The notes beneath the pieces were generated by a model, which saw only the letters and a list, made by a program, of their open reading frames with translations, did not search any database and had not been told where the DNA came from. Positions 36,820 to 48,360 of a stretch of DNA of 64,000 nucleotides are shown here, piece by piece (within the stretch, counting starts at the first letter, position 1; the number at the start of each line of letters is the position of its first letter). The translations under genes and the position numbers were made by a program. This DNA is from Epiperipatus broadwayi (Eukaryota > Onychophora > Udeonychophora > Euonychophora > Peripatidae): positions 15,812,935 through 15,876,934 of the forward strand of contig JAQFVV010012402.1 of the NCBI GenBank assembly GCA_028023455.1, in the 5' to 3' direction.

Positions 36820-37945
36820 AAATTAAACATAGCTCAATGTATATGTAAAAAAAGGGAGTAAATTATCCTCCCCTAGGCTATGAGTTAATGAATCTACCTA
36901 TTCTTGATAGCTGTGATGTTTATATTGCATACATTTGTCACATTATATTCATAATTAATTATACAAGATTGGAGACAGCATTTCTCTTTTAACACTTTGG
37001 TAGTAATAATTAAACTAGATTTAATTACACTTTTAATTACAAGTATCAAATTAACTCAACCCACATCTTTGACACCATCCACTTTAAATAAATATAGTAA
37101 TGACTATTATTAATCATTTATTAAACTAGAGATTATCTCTAGCAGAGATATAAACTTTAAAACAGAATTAAAGATTAATATGTCAGATTTTTAAAAATTA
37201 AATTCACTAACACATATAGTTATTCACATTTCTTTTTTCCACGTGTAATATTTTTATAAATATATTAAATAATCTTAATATTACCTCATAATCATTCAGT
37301 TTAAAAAAATCAGATATATTAATCTTTAATTAAGTTTTAAAGTGTATATCTCTGTAGAGATAATTTCTGATTTAGTAAATAATTAATAATAGTCATTACG
37401 ATATTTATCTAAAGTGAATGGTATCAAAGATGTGGGTGAAGTTAATTTGACACTTGCAATTCAAAATGTAATTATTTAATATAGATAAATATTTTTCATA
37501 TAATAAAGATAAATATGAGAGATAGTGACCTGGACCAACTGATGAGCGCTGGTCCAGCATGAAATGCATCTTGGTGGTCATTTGTCTTCTATTGTATCTT
37601 TACTTTTATGAATTTAAAGAAATATGTGGTAACATTGAGGCTATTTAATATATTTAATCAAGATTTAATATGTAAACTTTAAGTGAAACATAGCTCTTTA
37701 TTTATGTAAACAAAGGAAGTAAATCAATCTCCCCCAGGCAATGACTTAATGGCACTCTAAATGTTGAAGAAAAGATCAAGAATAGAATGAATCTACCTAT
37801 TCTTGGTAGCTCAGATGTTTATAAACATACTTTTGTCAACATTGTTGGTAATTCAGAGTGAAATTAATTTATCAACCAGATGGAATATAGGACTTAAGAG
37901 GTAATAAACTCATAATTAATTATACAAAGCTGGACATAATTTAAT
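36820..37945. mobile_element. Composite element: direct repeats around a foldback and a hammerhead
   Basis: Direct repeats at about 36825-36985 and 37685-37945 share ACATAGCTC, GGGAGTAAAT/GGAAGTAAAT, TCTCCCCCAGGC-type wording, GAATCTACCTATTCTTG and CATAATTAATTATACAA. Between them, 37017-37200 and 37310-37475 are inverted arms (CACATCTTTGA-ACCAT-CACTTTA). A hammerhead lies at 37527-37579. There is no ORF. A Penelope- or retrozyme-type terminal repeat is one reading; a MITE inside an unrelated duplicated segment is another. Confidence 0.55.
37527..37579 (+). ncRNA. Type I hammerhead ribozyme candidate (family D), most canonical
   Basis: Stem I outer GACC (37527-37530)/GGTC (37576-37579), internal loop TGGA against T, stem I inner CCAA (37535-37538)/TTGG (37571-37574). 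Core CTGATGA 37539-37545; stem II 37546-37560 pairs GCTG with CAGC around GTC; GAAA 37561-37564; minimal stem III TGCA closed by A-U; cleavage triplet AUC ending at 37570. An internal loop in stem I facing a stem II loop is the arrangement that supports tertiary contacts in natural type I ribozymes. The very short, self-complementary stem III (AUGCAU) is the form known from Penelope-like elements and retrozymes, which act best as dimers. Confidence 0.7.
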
Positions 37946-39125
37946 TTAATTATTTATAGACTTACTTTAAACAAAATGCTTTGACTGACATTTCAAATAT
38001 CAACAATCTTGAATTAATGCCCAATAGTTAATGTGTGTTTATGTGACATTAGCGTAAGCTTGTGTTTAAGACCTGTAGAGATCCCTACCTTCGAATTTTT
38101 CAAACGCTTATTCTTAAGGTTACAGCCTTAGTAAATATTACTCAATATAATAATGTGCGTTTAATAAAATTTATAATTAAAACTTAATAAAATAAATAAA
38201 TTACTGAATAACTTTATTGTTTGATAGTTCTCAAGAAGTTCAAGACCAGAAGTACCAAAATTAGAATCAATGAAAGATCTTACATTGAGTCTGACCCTTT
38301 ACTATTATAAAAATGCAAGAAACTTAAAGAAATGTTTCTAATTTCAAGTATCTCAAAAATCATAATATAAACATATTTTAAATGATAATAATCTTTAAAT
38401 ATTAAATTAACAAAATCTGTTAAATTTAGGAGTTTAACCAAAATTTGTATTGATATGTGCTGTGTAATTGCACAATAAATAAAACTTTTAAAATTAAATT
38501 CAAAATTAAAAGCTATTTGCATATATACCTTATACCTGCTCCCATTATATACAATAAATAAAATTACACAATTATATACAAATAAATATAAAAAAACAAT
38601 AATACTAAATTTTCCATTTTATTTTCTCACTAGGGGTAGCCACTGGTTTTTTTTCTGTTTTACTTTTAACAATATAAAAATTACTCTTGTCTTTTTTTTA
38701 TTTATTTTTTAAAAAAAACAAAAACAATTCTATTACAAGAATTAAAACAAAAACAAAAGTAATCTGAAATCTAAACTATAAACTTTAAAAATAAAAAAAG
38801 TATACTAAACAGAAATAAATAGGCAATAGGAAAGACGTACTATTTTATCTTGAGATAAAAAAATTCCATTACATCTATATTTTTGTTACAAATTTGTATA
38901 AAATTTACATTCAAATAATAAAAATGTCTTTCAAAATATTAAATCCAACCTTCAATTAATAAAAAAAATGATAAAGTTTTTTTTGGGGGGCAAATTTGAT
39001 TTGACATTATGTAAATTTACAATTGAATCATTCTGTTAAAATAGTACTGCAAAAAGAATAAAACTTTAATGTGAACACAAAATATTTATAAACAAATAAA
39101 TGTTTTTGCAATTCTTCTTCTTCTT
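37946..39125. other. AT-rich non-coding stretch
   Basis: No gene. Long A/T tracts at 38690-38760. Nothing else recognised. Confidence 0.35.
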
Positions 39126-39650
<525 letters not shown>

Positions 39651-40438
39651 TGAAGAAATTAAACCTTAAATGAATTTATGTATATTCAAAGAAAAATACT
39701 GCTCATATTTAATAGGGACTTTGTCTTCTTTGAAAAACTTTAATTTCATTTCACACTTAAATTGTTCATTTTTAGTTATCACATCAATGGAATAGAATTA
39801 TGGCTCAAATCTTAGCTCTTTTTAATTCATTTTTTGGCCATTAGAAATGCAATGAAAAGAAATGAGAACACCTACCTTTGAAATACAATGTTGTGTGAAT
39901 ATCAGTTGATTGATTAAAGTCATTAGCATTATTTAAAAATTTTAAAATTAAAAAAATGCCTTTGTTTTAATGTTCTTTTAGGCACAACAGTAATTTGACA
40001 TTACTTAATGAAAGCAACAAATAAATTTTTTAAGCATAAAATATCAGACATCTTATTCATTCGGAACAATTAATATCAAAAATAATTTGTTGATTAAATA
40101 TTTATTTGGAATAATAATTTTATTTCTCAAGATCAATAGTCATCATCATTATCAACCATTATCAATCCACAACAGGATGCTCTCTCCAAGTTCAAACCAT
40201 CTTTTCTGATCTTTAGCTTTTTTTCTCCACATCACCCCTGCACACTTTCTTATTTCATTCATCCATCTCATATGTGATCTCTTTTTGTGTCTTTTACAAT
40301 CTCTTGAAATCCAGTTTAAGATTTCAATTATCCATCTATTATCGTCTCTTTTAGCAATATGTCCAGCCCAACTCCACTTCAGTCTTTTAATTTTTTCAGT
40401 GAGGTCAATAACACCTGTTTGTTCACTTCTTATTATCT

Positions 40439-41176
40439 CTAATATGCATCTCTCCATACTTCTTTGAATGGTTTGAAGTCTCTGTATTGCTCTTTTATTA
40501 AGTGTTCATGTTTTAGATATTTATTTAAAACCATTGTTTTCAAACACAGAGGTATATTTCCTTTTAGTATCAAGTTATTTCTACTAAAAGCACTCCAAAC
40601 AAGTTTAATTCTATGATTAATTTCATCCATTATGTTTCCATATGTATTAATAATTTGACCAAGATATTTGTAGCTGTTAACTTCTTCTAACTCATCATAA
40701 TCAATCTTTATTTTCATATTTTGAGAAAATCCATTAAACATTACTGTAATCTTTTTAACATTTATCTTTAGTCCTACTTTCCTACTTTCATCTGATAACT
40801 CCTGCAACATTTCCTGCAGTTCTAAAGCATTATTTGCAAAAACAACTACATCATCTTTAAAATCTAAATCACTTAAATAATCTCCATTTACTTTCACTTT
40901 TTTAGATTTCCATTTTAATCCACAAAATACTTCTTGCAGCACTGCTGCAAAAAGCTTTGGAGATATGGAGTCACCGCATCTTACACCCTTCTCAATGTTG
41001 ACTTTTCTACTATAATTATGTAATATAACTGTTGCTATTGCATTTTTATAAATATTCTTTAAAATATGACAATATACTGGATCTATACCTAGATGATCCA
41101 ATGCTTTAATCACTGAAGAAATGTTTATAGAATCAAATGCCTTTTCATGACCTACAAATCCAAAATATAATAGCAA
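40439..41176 (-). pseudogene. LINE-A reverse transcriptase palm fragment
   Basis: 245 codons. Motif A reads FVGHEKAFDS, with Gly in place of the first catalytic Asp; motif B reads VRCGDSISPKLF (Cys for Gln); motif C reads FKDDVVVF, keeping both Asp. The motif A loss alone should abolish polymerase activity. The stretch ends in frame disruption where LPVLTYGFETW is deleted relative to the plus copy. Confidence 0.8.
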
Positions 41177-41900
41177 CTCATATTCATTTGTCCTTTCTAT
41201 AACTTCTCACAATACCTGGATAAGATCTACTGTACTAAAACCACTTTTAAATCAGCTTGTTCTCTTGATTGGTGGAAATCCAATGTTCTTTGTAGACAAG
41301 TAGTAATTATCTTGGTAAAAATTTTGTATAAAACTGATAAAAGACTGATAGGTTTGTAATTTCTAAGATCTTCTTTATCACCTTTTTAAAATATTAACAT
41401 TAATACTGCATTTTTTCAATCATCTGGTACATCTTTATCATTTAGACATTTGCTATATAACATTGCTAAAAAAAAATTCTATTTCTTCACCTGCTTCTTT
41501 TAATATATCAATTATAATTCCAACATTACCTGGAGCCTTTCCTTTCTTTATAAATTTAATTGCATATCTCTCTTCTTCATTTAAAATTCTGGGCAATTTG
41601 GAAGATATAATAGATGTAGGAGATATTTTTTCTTTATTACTATATAATTCTTGATAAAAGTCTTCTACCCATTTCATGACGTAGTCTCAGTAAAAATTTT
41701 ATTAGTCAATTGTTGCTTTTTTCTACCAGTTATCTTTGTTGCAGTTTTTTAAAGTGTATCAATTATTTTCTTATTAATTTCATCCAAATCCGAATCATGT
41801 TCAAAATCTATTAATACTTGAAACCGATTTGTAAGTTCTAATTTAAATTCATTAGAGTGTTTATGAAGATTAGGAATATTAACTGTAAATATTGTTTTTC

Positions 41901-42437
41901 TTAATAATTTTGTCTCTCTAGTTTTGCATTAACAGGCATCTTACATCTTACTAATCGATGATCACATCCTGTGTTAAATTTATTAAGAACATTACAATCT
42001 TGAAATATGTATTTTCTGTTAGTCAAAATATAATCCAATTCTGCTGTACCTTCATTTAGATGCTTCCACGTCCATTTCCTTCTAACCTTTTTCTCAAAAA
42101 AAGAATTCATAATATAAAGTTTTTCTTTTTCTGCAAACTCCACAAGTCTATGACCTCTCTCATTTCTATTACCATAGTCAAAATTACCTACAGCACTTTC
42201 ATCTTTCATTTGTTTACCAATTCTAGCATTAAAGTCTCCCATAACAATTTTAAAATGTTGTTTATCCTGATCAAAAGCCTTTTGTATATCCATATAAAAA
42301 TCTTCTACTACTTCATCACTATGAGAACTTGTTGGGGCATAAACCTGAATCATCTGCATTTGGTATCTGCTATTAAGTTGTATAACTAAACTTGCCACTC
42401 TATCCAATACACCATCAATCTCCACAATGTTGTTCAT
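41901..42437 (-). pseudogene. LINE-A AP-endonuclease domain
   Basis: An open stretch of 178 residues with apurinic-endonuclease motifs in order: VYAPTSSHSD near residue 34, GDFNARIG near 67, then TWKHLNEGTAELDYILT near 123-139 and CDHRLV near 159. These carry the Asp/Asn and Asp/His catalytic pairs expected of the DNA-nicking enzyme that starts target-primed reverse transcription. The domain looks intact here but its upstream start region is broken by a stop after LLSEGSL. Confidence 0.8.
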
Positions 42438-43095
42438 CCACTTTTTATTTATAATGAATCCTACTCCACTTGTATTTCCAATATTTGTGCCTTTATAATA
42501 GAATACATGTCCACTTTTTAAATCAATTGTCTCTTCACCTTTTCTTCTAATTTCATAAAGTCCAATAATGCCCCATTTAATATGACAGTTCTTCTAATTC
42601 TCACAAGCTTCCTTCACTTAAAAGTGATATACAGTTGTAAGTATCTAAATAAAAAGTCATCATCATATGGAAGCCTGGGTCCACAATCAGTGGATTCTTA
42701 GCATCCTCTGCCTTCAGCCACCAACTGTTGCCTTGGTTGGTGACTTTACAGCCTCCTGGGAATAAGGGCCATGATTTATTTTGGTCTGTCATGATTGTAT
42801 ATATCTATTGGACAAATATTTATCATTTACACATACCTTCAGTCTGCCTTATCAGGCAACTAAAAAGAAAGACCATGGTATTTTTTCATCTTAAACTCAG
42901 GGGTAAAAAGCCAATAAACTCACCACACTGTCTAATGCATGGTGATGAACAGCCCATCCATGTTCATATATTATATGAATAAATACATAGTAATAACAGC
43001 TGCAATGACAAGAATGTATGGAGTGGACATTAGGAATTTGCTCTGCTCAGTTCCTTTAAGGCCTCCAAAAGAAATCAAAGGATCTTTCAGTTAAT

Positions 43096-43739
43096 AGAAA
43101 ACTCCTTTCTGCAGCCAGATCAACAGTATAGATGCTTATTTTTTAGAAATAACAATTCTGGGGTATGAATTGAAGGCTCCAAACATTTAGAACTTAAGTG
43201 TGCTTTATAACTTTCTCTTTATCTATATGAAAATGGCATTTATTTTTGCAGGAAGATTAATAAAAAAATATTATGAGAAATTAAATCCTTGAACTTTGAG
43301 TTAATTTTCTCAATTTTCTATGCACAGTAATTAAATTATCAAAAGATTTTGGGGAAAGATTTCTTTGTGGCACAACTTTTTTATTTATAAAATTAAATTA
43401 TTAATAATATTGGGAAGTATACATTTATTACTTTTAGCTTTCTGGTTTTATTAATGACTAACATTAGCAAAATCTTTTCTTTTCTCATTTAATGGAGATT
43501 TAGAATAAAAATTAATGAAAATTGCATATATAAAATTGTTTATTGAATTATATTTATTTTTTTTAAATGGAACCTTTGATGTAAATTTACATTTCAAAAA
43601 TTAGTTTTATGTAGAAATAAAATTCTTTCTATTAACGATAATTATTGCTGAAGTAATTTTTTAAAAAAGCTGTTTAAAACTAGCTTTTTTTTATTTTGGT
43701 AGAATTTTATATTCCATGTAATAGAGACAATGAAATACT
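43096..43739. other. Non-coding stretch between two LINE copies
   Basis: AT-rich; no gene or repeat recognised. Confidence 0.35.
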
Positions 43740-44640
43740 TTTAAAAATATTTTAATATATATCTTTTTGAGAATTTTCTTTTAAAGTCTATGTACTTATC
43801 CATTACTCTCTCTGATGGTTCTGACCAATTATTAGCCCCTATCATAACATACACATCTCTTCTCCCTTTCTTTTTTACTTTATCTGTAATATTCCTAATT
43901 CTAGCTCCAGGCAAACATACTCTTACATACCTGTTTCTATTTTCCTTTGCAATTATATCTCCACATTCTCTAAATAATGAATACTGCCTCATCATATACT
44001 TTCTTTACTTTATCCATAACATTCTCTACCACTTTCTGGATTTCTTTATGTACTTCTTCCTTATCATTACTACTCAATAATTCCTTTATCTGCTCACACT
44101 TTGTCTCTAACGATTTTAGTTTTTGTTCTACATCTGTTATCTCTTCCTCTATCTTACTTATTCTTTGGCTAACCATCTCCATTTCACTACTAATTTTCCA
44201 CTCATATCTCCTGTCATGCCACTACAATCATACACTATCTTATCTCCCTCAATTACATTTTGCTTAATTTCTCCTGACTTTCTCCTTAAACCATCTATAC
44301 TTTAGAAACCATTTTTTCACCTCTTTTATCACATTCACACACTGTCTACATAACCATAAATCTGCTATATCCTTTCTAGTCTTATTTAAACATTTCAAGT
44401 GAAAAACCTCATCACATACAGTACACTCTACCACAGCATGCCTAATTTCTTTCTAACTATTATATATGCATTGTGGAATACAAATACAATTCATGTTCCT
44501 TATTTTCCAAGTCACCTACTTTATATTTGACTTTATACTTCATATCCTTCTCTTCAAACCTCTTTTCATGGAAGGATAAAAACTTTACTTTCTTTCGATA
44601 ACAATCGATCGATAACCACAAGTTTTCAGAGCTTAGGCCT
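43740..44640 (-). mobile_element. LINE-B 5' part: ORF1 with PHD finger and coiled coil
   Basis: On minus, 44455-44290 encodes C-x2-C-x4-H-x2-C...C-x2-C (ECTVCDEVFHLKCLN, then LWLCRQC), the second half of a PHD-type C4HC3 finger, with a CIPQC pair upstream after a stop. 44182-43970 encodes a heptad-rich coiled coil (ISKIEEEITDVEQKLKSLE). 43995-43741 encodes RVCLPGARIRNITDKV and DVYVMIGANNW, which resembles a block of SGNH esterase-like ORF1 proteins. Known CR1-like LINEs carry PHD and esterase domains in ORF1, so this is assigned to LINE-B by inference; it does not overlap the other LINE-B pieces. Confidence 0.6.
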
Positions 44641-45859
44641 CCAAAATGTTATCTTTTGCCTCAAATAAATCACTTTTTTTCTTAACTTAATAAAAAAATC
44701 TTTTAGTAACAAACTTACTAAGAAATGTCAACTAATCTTACATACAACTTAATTATAAAATATCCTTACATTAACACAATATACTATCCACTAGTTGAGG
44801 CCACTATCCATATATAAAAGCTGATAAAAAGTGCTAATTATTTATGTCCATAATAAAAATAATGTCAGTCCATGTAAAAAATACAAAATATATATAAATA
44901 ATATAATTTATTTTTAAAAAAAATTTAAACTTTAATATATAATGAAAATTAATAAAAAAGCTCATTTGAAATAGCAATCAAGCATTGTAACTCATTAGCA
45001 ATTTTATGTTTAGTATATAGTATATTGCAAAACTCATTCAGGAAATAAATATTTGGTGCATTTTTGTCACCACATTATTTTTTTTTTTGATTTGGGAAAT
45101 TGTTTGACCTTGTCAAGCATTTCATCTTATCCAGAATGTTTACATTGATGATACTTAATTTAATGTTTTTTTCAATTATTTTCATTTGTTTTATTTTTCT
45201 CAAGTGCTTTTTAATTCTTTTTTACTAAACATATTAATTACATATCCATTGTCAAAATTAGGTTTTTATTAACATTGTTATTTTCATATTGTTTGTTTTT
45301 CTTCAAACATTGCTATTGTTATGAGACAAAAATAAATCAAACATATATGTAATATCATTTAATGCAATTTCTATAATTACCTTTTAACAATGCACTCATT
45401 TTTATTTATTTATTGACAATCAGTTTCCATACATATATGATCACAAAATTAAAACATTTTAATACATCATACATACATAGATATATTTAAATTAATATAA
45501 CTCATTATATATAGAACTTCATACATTTACGTATTATATTTTTATAGGTTACACTTATTTTTTATGAACTTAATACATATATATTCTATACATATTTTAT
45601 AAACCAATTTTATAAATATTAACCTCTTCTTTATTATTGAAACTTTTGTATAAATTTTTTTTATACATATTTCTATTTTTATAACGTTTAATACCATTTT
45701 TTACATTAAATTGATTTGTTTTTATTACATTATCTATTTTTAATTTAATTATGCAATTTTACTTTTTTAAGAAAATTATTGTAATTTTATCTTATCTTCA
45801 TTACCTTTTATATCTTTTAACTAAATAAAAATTTTTATATTTTTTATACCATATCGTAA
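44641..45859. other. AT-rich non-coding stretch
   Basis: No gene seen. 45400-45860 reads on minus as lysine- and tyrosine-rich broken frames and may be the downstream part of the Penelope scrap. Confidence 0.35.
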
Positions 45860-46170
45860 CTCTTTCTATTATATTTTTCATAACCATTAGTTCTTTTATT
45901 TTCAAATCTGTACATTCAATTAATTATTTTTTTATAAAAGTAATATTTTTAAGCCCAAATCTTTATTTAAAAGTTTAGTATTTCTAATTACGAAAGCTTC
46001 TTTAATTTTTTTTACCTCTTCTATCAGTCATTCTTACATTATGTTTTTCAAATGTATGTCCTATCTCTATTGAATGTAAACAAATAAGTGATCTCTGTCA
46101 TATTTGTGTTGGGATAATCTTGCAAAAACTGAATTTTTCATCTCTTATATATAATTACTTTTGAAATTAT
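45860..46170 (-). pseudogene. Possible Penelope-like GIY-YIG endonuclease scrap
   Basis: In two adjacent minus frames, HTFEKHNVRMTDRRGKK is followed by IKEAFVIRNTKLLNKDLGL. The order H-x-F/D-x2-N-x-R...DR-x3-KK-x-IKEA-x2-IR...NKD-G-L is typical of the C-terminal part of the GIY-YIG endonuclease in Penelope-like retroelements. RT was not found nearby. A chance resemblance in AT-rich sequence cannot be ruled out. Confidence 0.4.
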
Positions 46171-46380
46171 TTGTTAAAAAATATTGGCAAGAAATAAATA
46201 AAAATGAATATTATAAAAAAAGTGATTATAGAAAATGTATTATATGATACCATACATATATACAATCAATGCATATTAAGAATAAAGAGAAATTGTATCC
46301 TTTACAAAACATACACTATTTTAATTATGGAAAAAAGTGAAATAAAGGTTTTTTAATCATGTTTTGTTTATTAAATATTT
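46171..46380. other. Non-coding gap between the Penelope-like scrap and the 46.4-kb MITE
   Basis: AT-rich; nothing recognised. Confidence 0.35.
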
Positions 46381-46599
46381 AGAAAGAGAAGGGCTTTAAC
46401 CTTTCTGTATATGTGCTTTAAACTTATGTATAGTATCCAAAAGATGTAATTTTTGACTATAGAGGGATCTCTCAAATCTCAACACAAGCATAGGGACTTT
46501 ATAAAAGATAAGAACGGCCATCTTCTCTTTAACCTTCATTTGGCTATTATACATACGTTTAAAACACATGTGGAAAAAGGTTAAAGCCTTTCTCTTTCT
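46381..46599. mobile_element. MITE with ~38-bp inverted ends
   Basis: AGAAAGAGAAGGGCTTTAAC at the left is inverted at the right with one change; pairing continues through CTTT and the ATGTG-TTT block. It is about 220 bp with no ORF and no other copy in the window. Confidence 0.7.
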
Positions 46600-47750
46600 A
46601 ATTACATACTGCCTGGAATGTTATTAAATATTTATAAACATAATATTATTTCCTTGTTAGCATCTCCCTTGTTTCCTAAGTACATTGTTTTAAAGAAACT
46701 GATACAATTTTTATTATTAAAAAAAAAAATGAAAAGGATTGATATAGAATCTTGGTTGATGGTCTACCAATGGGAAATACTATGGTAAGATTGGAACCAC
46801 ATTATCTACCTTCATTTCCTTTTTTCTAGAGGTTCTTGACTTTAGAAGATTATAAGAAATTGTAGGCTTTTGTATTAAAGACAAGAATACTTAGACTCTT
46901 AGCAAACATTCACTTTAATTGCTAAAATAGTTTACTTTAATAAAAAATCATTAGATATTAACCTTTCATTTTTTTCCTGATACAAACATTGACAAAATAA
47001 GAAAAAAATGTGGAAGCATCAGATGAAACAATTAAGCAATTGAATAAAATCAATAATGAAAGAAACAATGAAAAAGAATGCTTCTCACACACTAAATATA
47101 GCTTTTGTTTTTAAATAACTGATTAGTTCAAGAGAAGTGACTTTTTTAAAAAAATACCCACCTGTTAATTTCCATAATTACATATAATTTAATTTTAAAT
47201 TGCAGCTAATTTATTTCTCATTAAATTAAATCACTTAATTTAATAAATACATTTTTTTAATAATGTAACTACATTTAAATGCATGCATATTCATTCACAA
47301 GCATTTCAATTAAGTCTATTTTAATTAATTAATATTAATTAACGAATATTGCTAGATAAATAAGTAAATGAAATTAGCGCTTTTTATAAAATGATGTCAT
47401 TCTAATTATCTAATAGAGAAAACGACTCTTTTATTATAATAAGTTTACACTGATAAAACTATTCAAACTGCTAAACAATTCCTCTTTTGTTTTTCTATTT
47501 CTCTTTACGAGTCATTTTGCTACATTTAAATAGATATTTTTACTAATAATTTATTATTTTACAAGTATACACCACAGACACCACACACAGATCTGATTGT
47601 TACCATATGTAAATACACATAAAAGTGGCCGTTAAGTAGCCCATTGCAGTGTAGACACCTCTCCAGTAGTCCCTCATTAAAGAACAATAAAGTAAAATAC
47701 ATTAATCAGTTGGCTTGGTAATTTCTGATTGGATTTTCATTGTTGATTTA
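46600..47750. other. AT-rich non-coding stretch
   Basis: No gene or repeat end recognised. Confidence 0.35.
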
Positions 47751-47754
47751 TGCT

Positions 47755-47905
47755 ATAGCTAAGAATTGCTAGATACTCGTTGAGAAATATAGGTTGCAGT
47801 AGTCCAGCTTCTTGAAAGATATAAAAAGTTTTAAAATTTAGATGCCTTGGATTTAAATCCAAATTATATATAACATGCAAGCAGATGAATCACCATTGGT
47901 GCCAC
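47755..47905 (-). repeat. tRNA-derived SINE (family E), third copy
   Basis: On minus, AATGGTGATTCATCTGC then ATAATTTGGATTTAAATCC reproduce the A-box/B-box order of the copy at 28870-29075. They are followed by the family tail ending in GCTAGATACTCG-like wording in reverse. Confidence 0.45.
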
Positions 47906-48191
47906 AAGTCCCTTATAAGTATTATACATATAGAGTATATCTGGATTCCAAAATCATAAGGTCTATTTTACATACCATGATTTATCTGAGCAGTGAAAAA
48001 CAAATGAATTCTACTCAAAGTAAAATAAAGAAAAACCACTGTAATGTTTAACAGGTTATATTTACATAATCACTCAATAATGCAGCAAAGATTTGGTCCA
48101 TAGATTAAAGAAATAGAATTTATACATAATAAACAATATTATATATAGAGCTCGCACATAAGCTCTTAACAAGCTTTGTAGAATATCCCCA

Positions 48192-48231
48192 ACCTCAGAC
48201 CGGTTTTTCCTATTGGCTTCCTCAGTGAGGT
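48192..48231 (-). ncRNA. Decayed hammerhead core, left arm of family B
   Basis: On minus: ACCTCA (48226-48231), CTGAGGA (48219-48225; position 7 is naturally variable), stem II AGCCAATAGGA, then AAAA where GAAA is needed, CCGG, UC and TGAGGT (48192-48197). Stem I pairs perfectly over 6 bp. The G12-to-A change should inactivate it. Confidence 0.45.
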
Positions 48232-48268
48232 GCTAGATATTATAGATTTAATGCTTGAATATCCTAGC

Positions 48269-48312
48269 ACCTCACTAAGGAAGCCAGTAGCAGAAATCAG
48301 TCTAGGGTTGAG
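48269..48312 (+). ncRNA. Decayed hammerhead core, right arm of family B
   Basis: ACCTCA 48269-48274, CTAAGGA 48275-48281 (G5 changed to A), stem II region 48282-48292, intact GAAA 48293-48296, TCAG, UC. Damage here is in a different invariant base from the left arm, so the two together still show the ancestral core. Confidence 0.4.
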
Positions 48313-48360
48313 GATATTCTGCAAAGCTTAAGAGCTTATGTGTGAGTTCTTTATATTACA

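Larger units (their letters stand above)
40139..43095 (-). mobile_element. LINE-A (RTE-type), nearly full-length, inactive
   Basis: Aligned end to end with the plus copy at 55643-58915. The 5' region (43095-42600) contains the same untranslated wording (GAGGCCTTAAAGGAAC-type block, GGATGGGCTG, ACCATGGT, CTGATAAGGCAG). ORF2 then encodes an AP-endonuclease and RT. Relative to the plus copy it lacks about 260 bp at 41685 (linker) and two short segments near 40495 and 40440. The 3' end has GATGATGATT units at 40139-40150. It ends in the RTE-style short-repeat tail rather than poly-A. Confidence 0.85.
48147..48360. mobile_element. Foldback element with two decayed hammerhead cores (family B)
   Basis: Arms of about 95 bp (GAGCTCGCACATAAGCTCTTAA and its near-complement at 48325-48350) are inverted. 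Each arm carries hammerhead wording: minus 48192-48231 and plus 48269-48312. There is no coding capacity. Sequence outside the ribozyme differs from families A and C. Confidence 0.65.
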
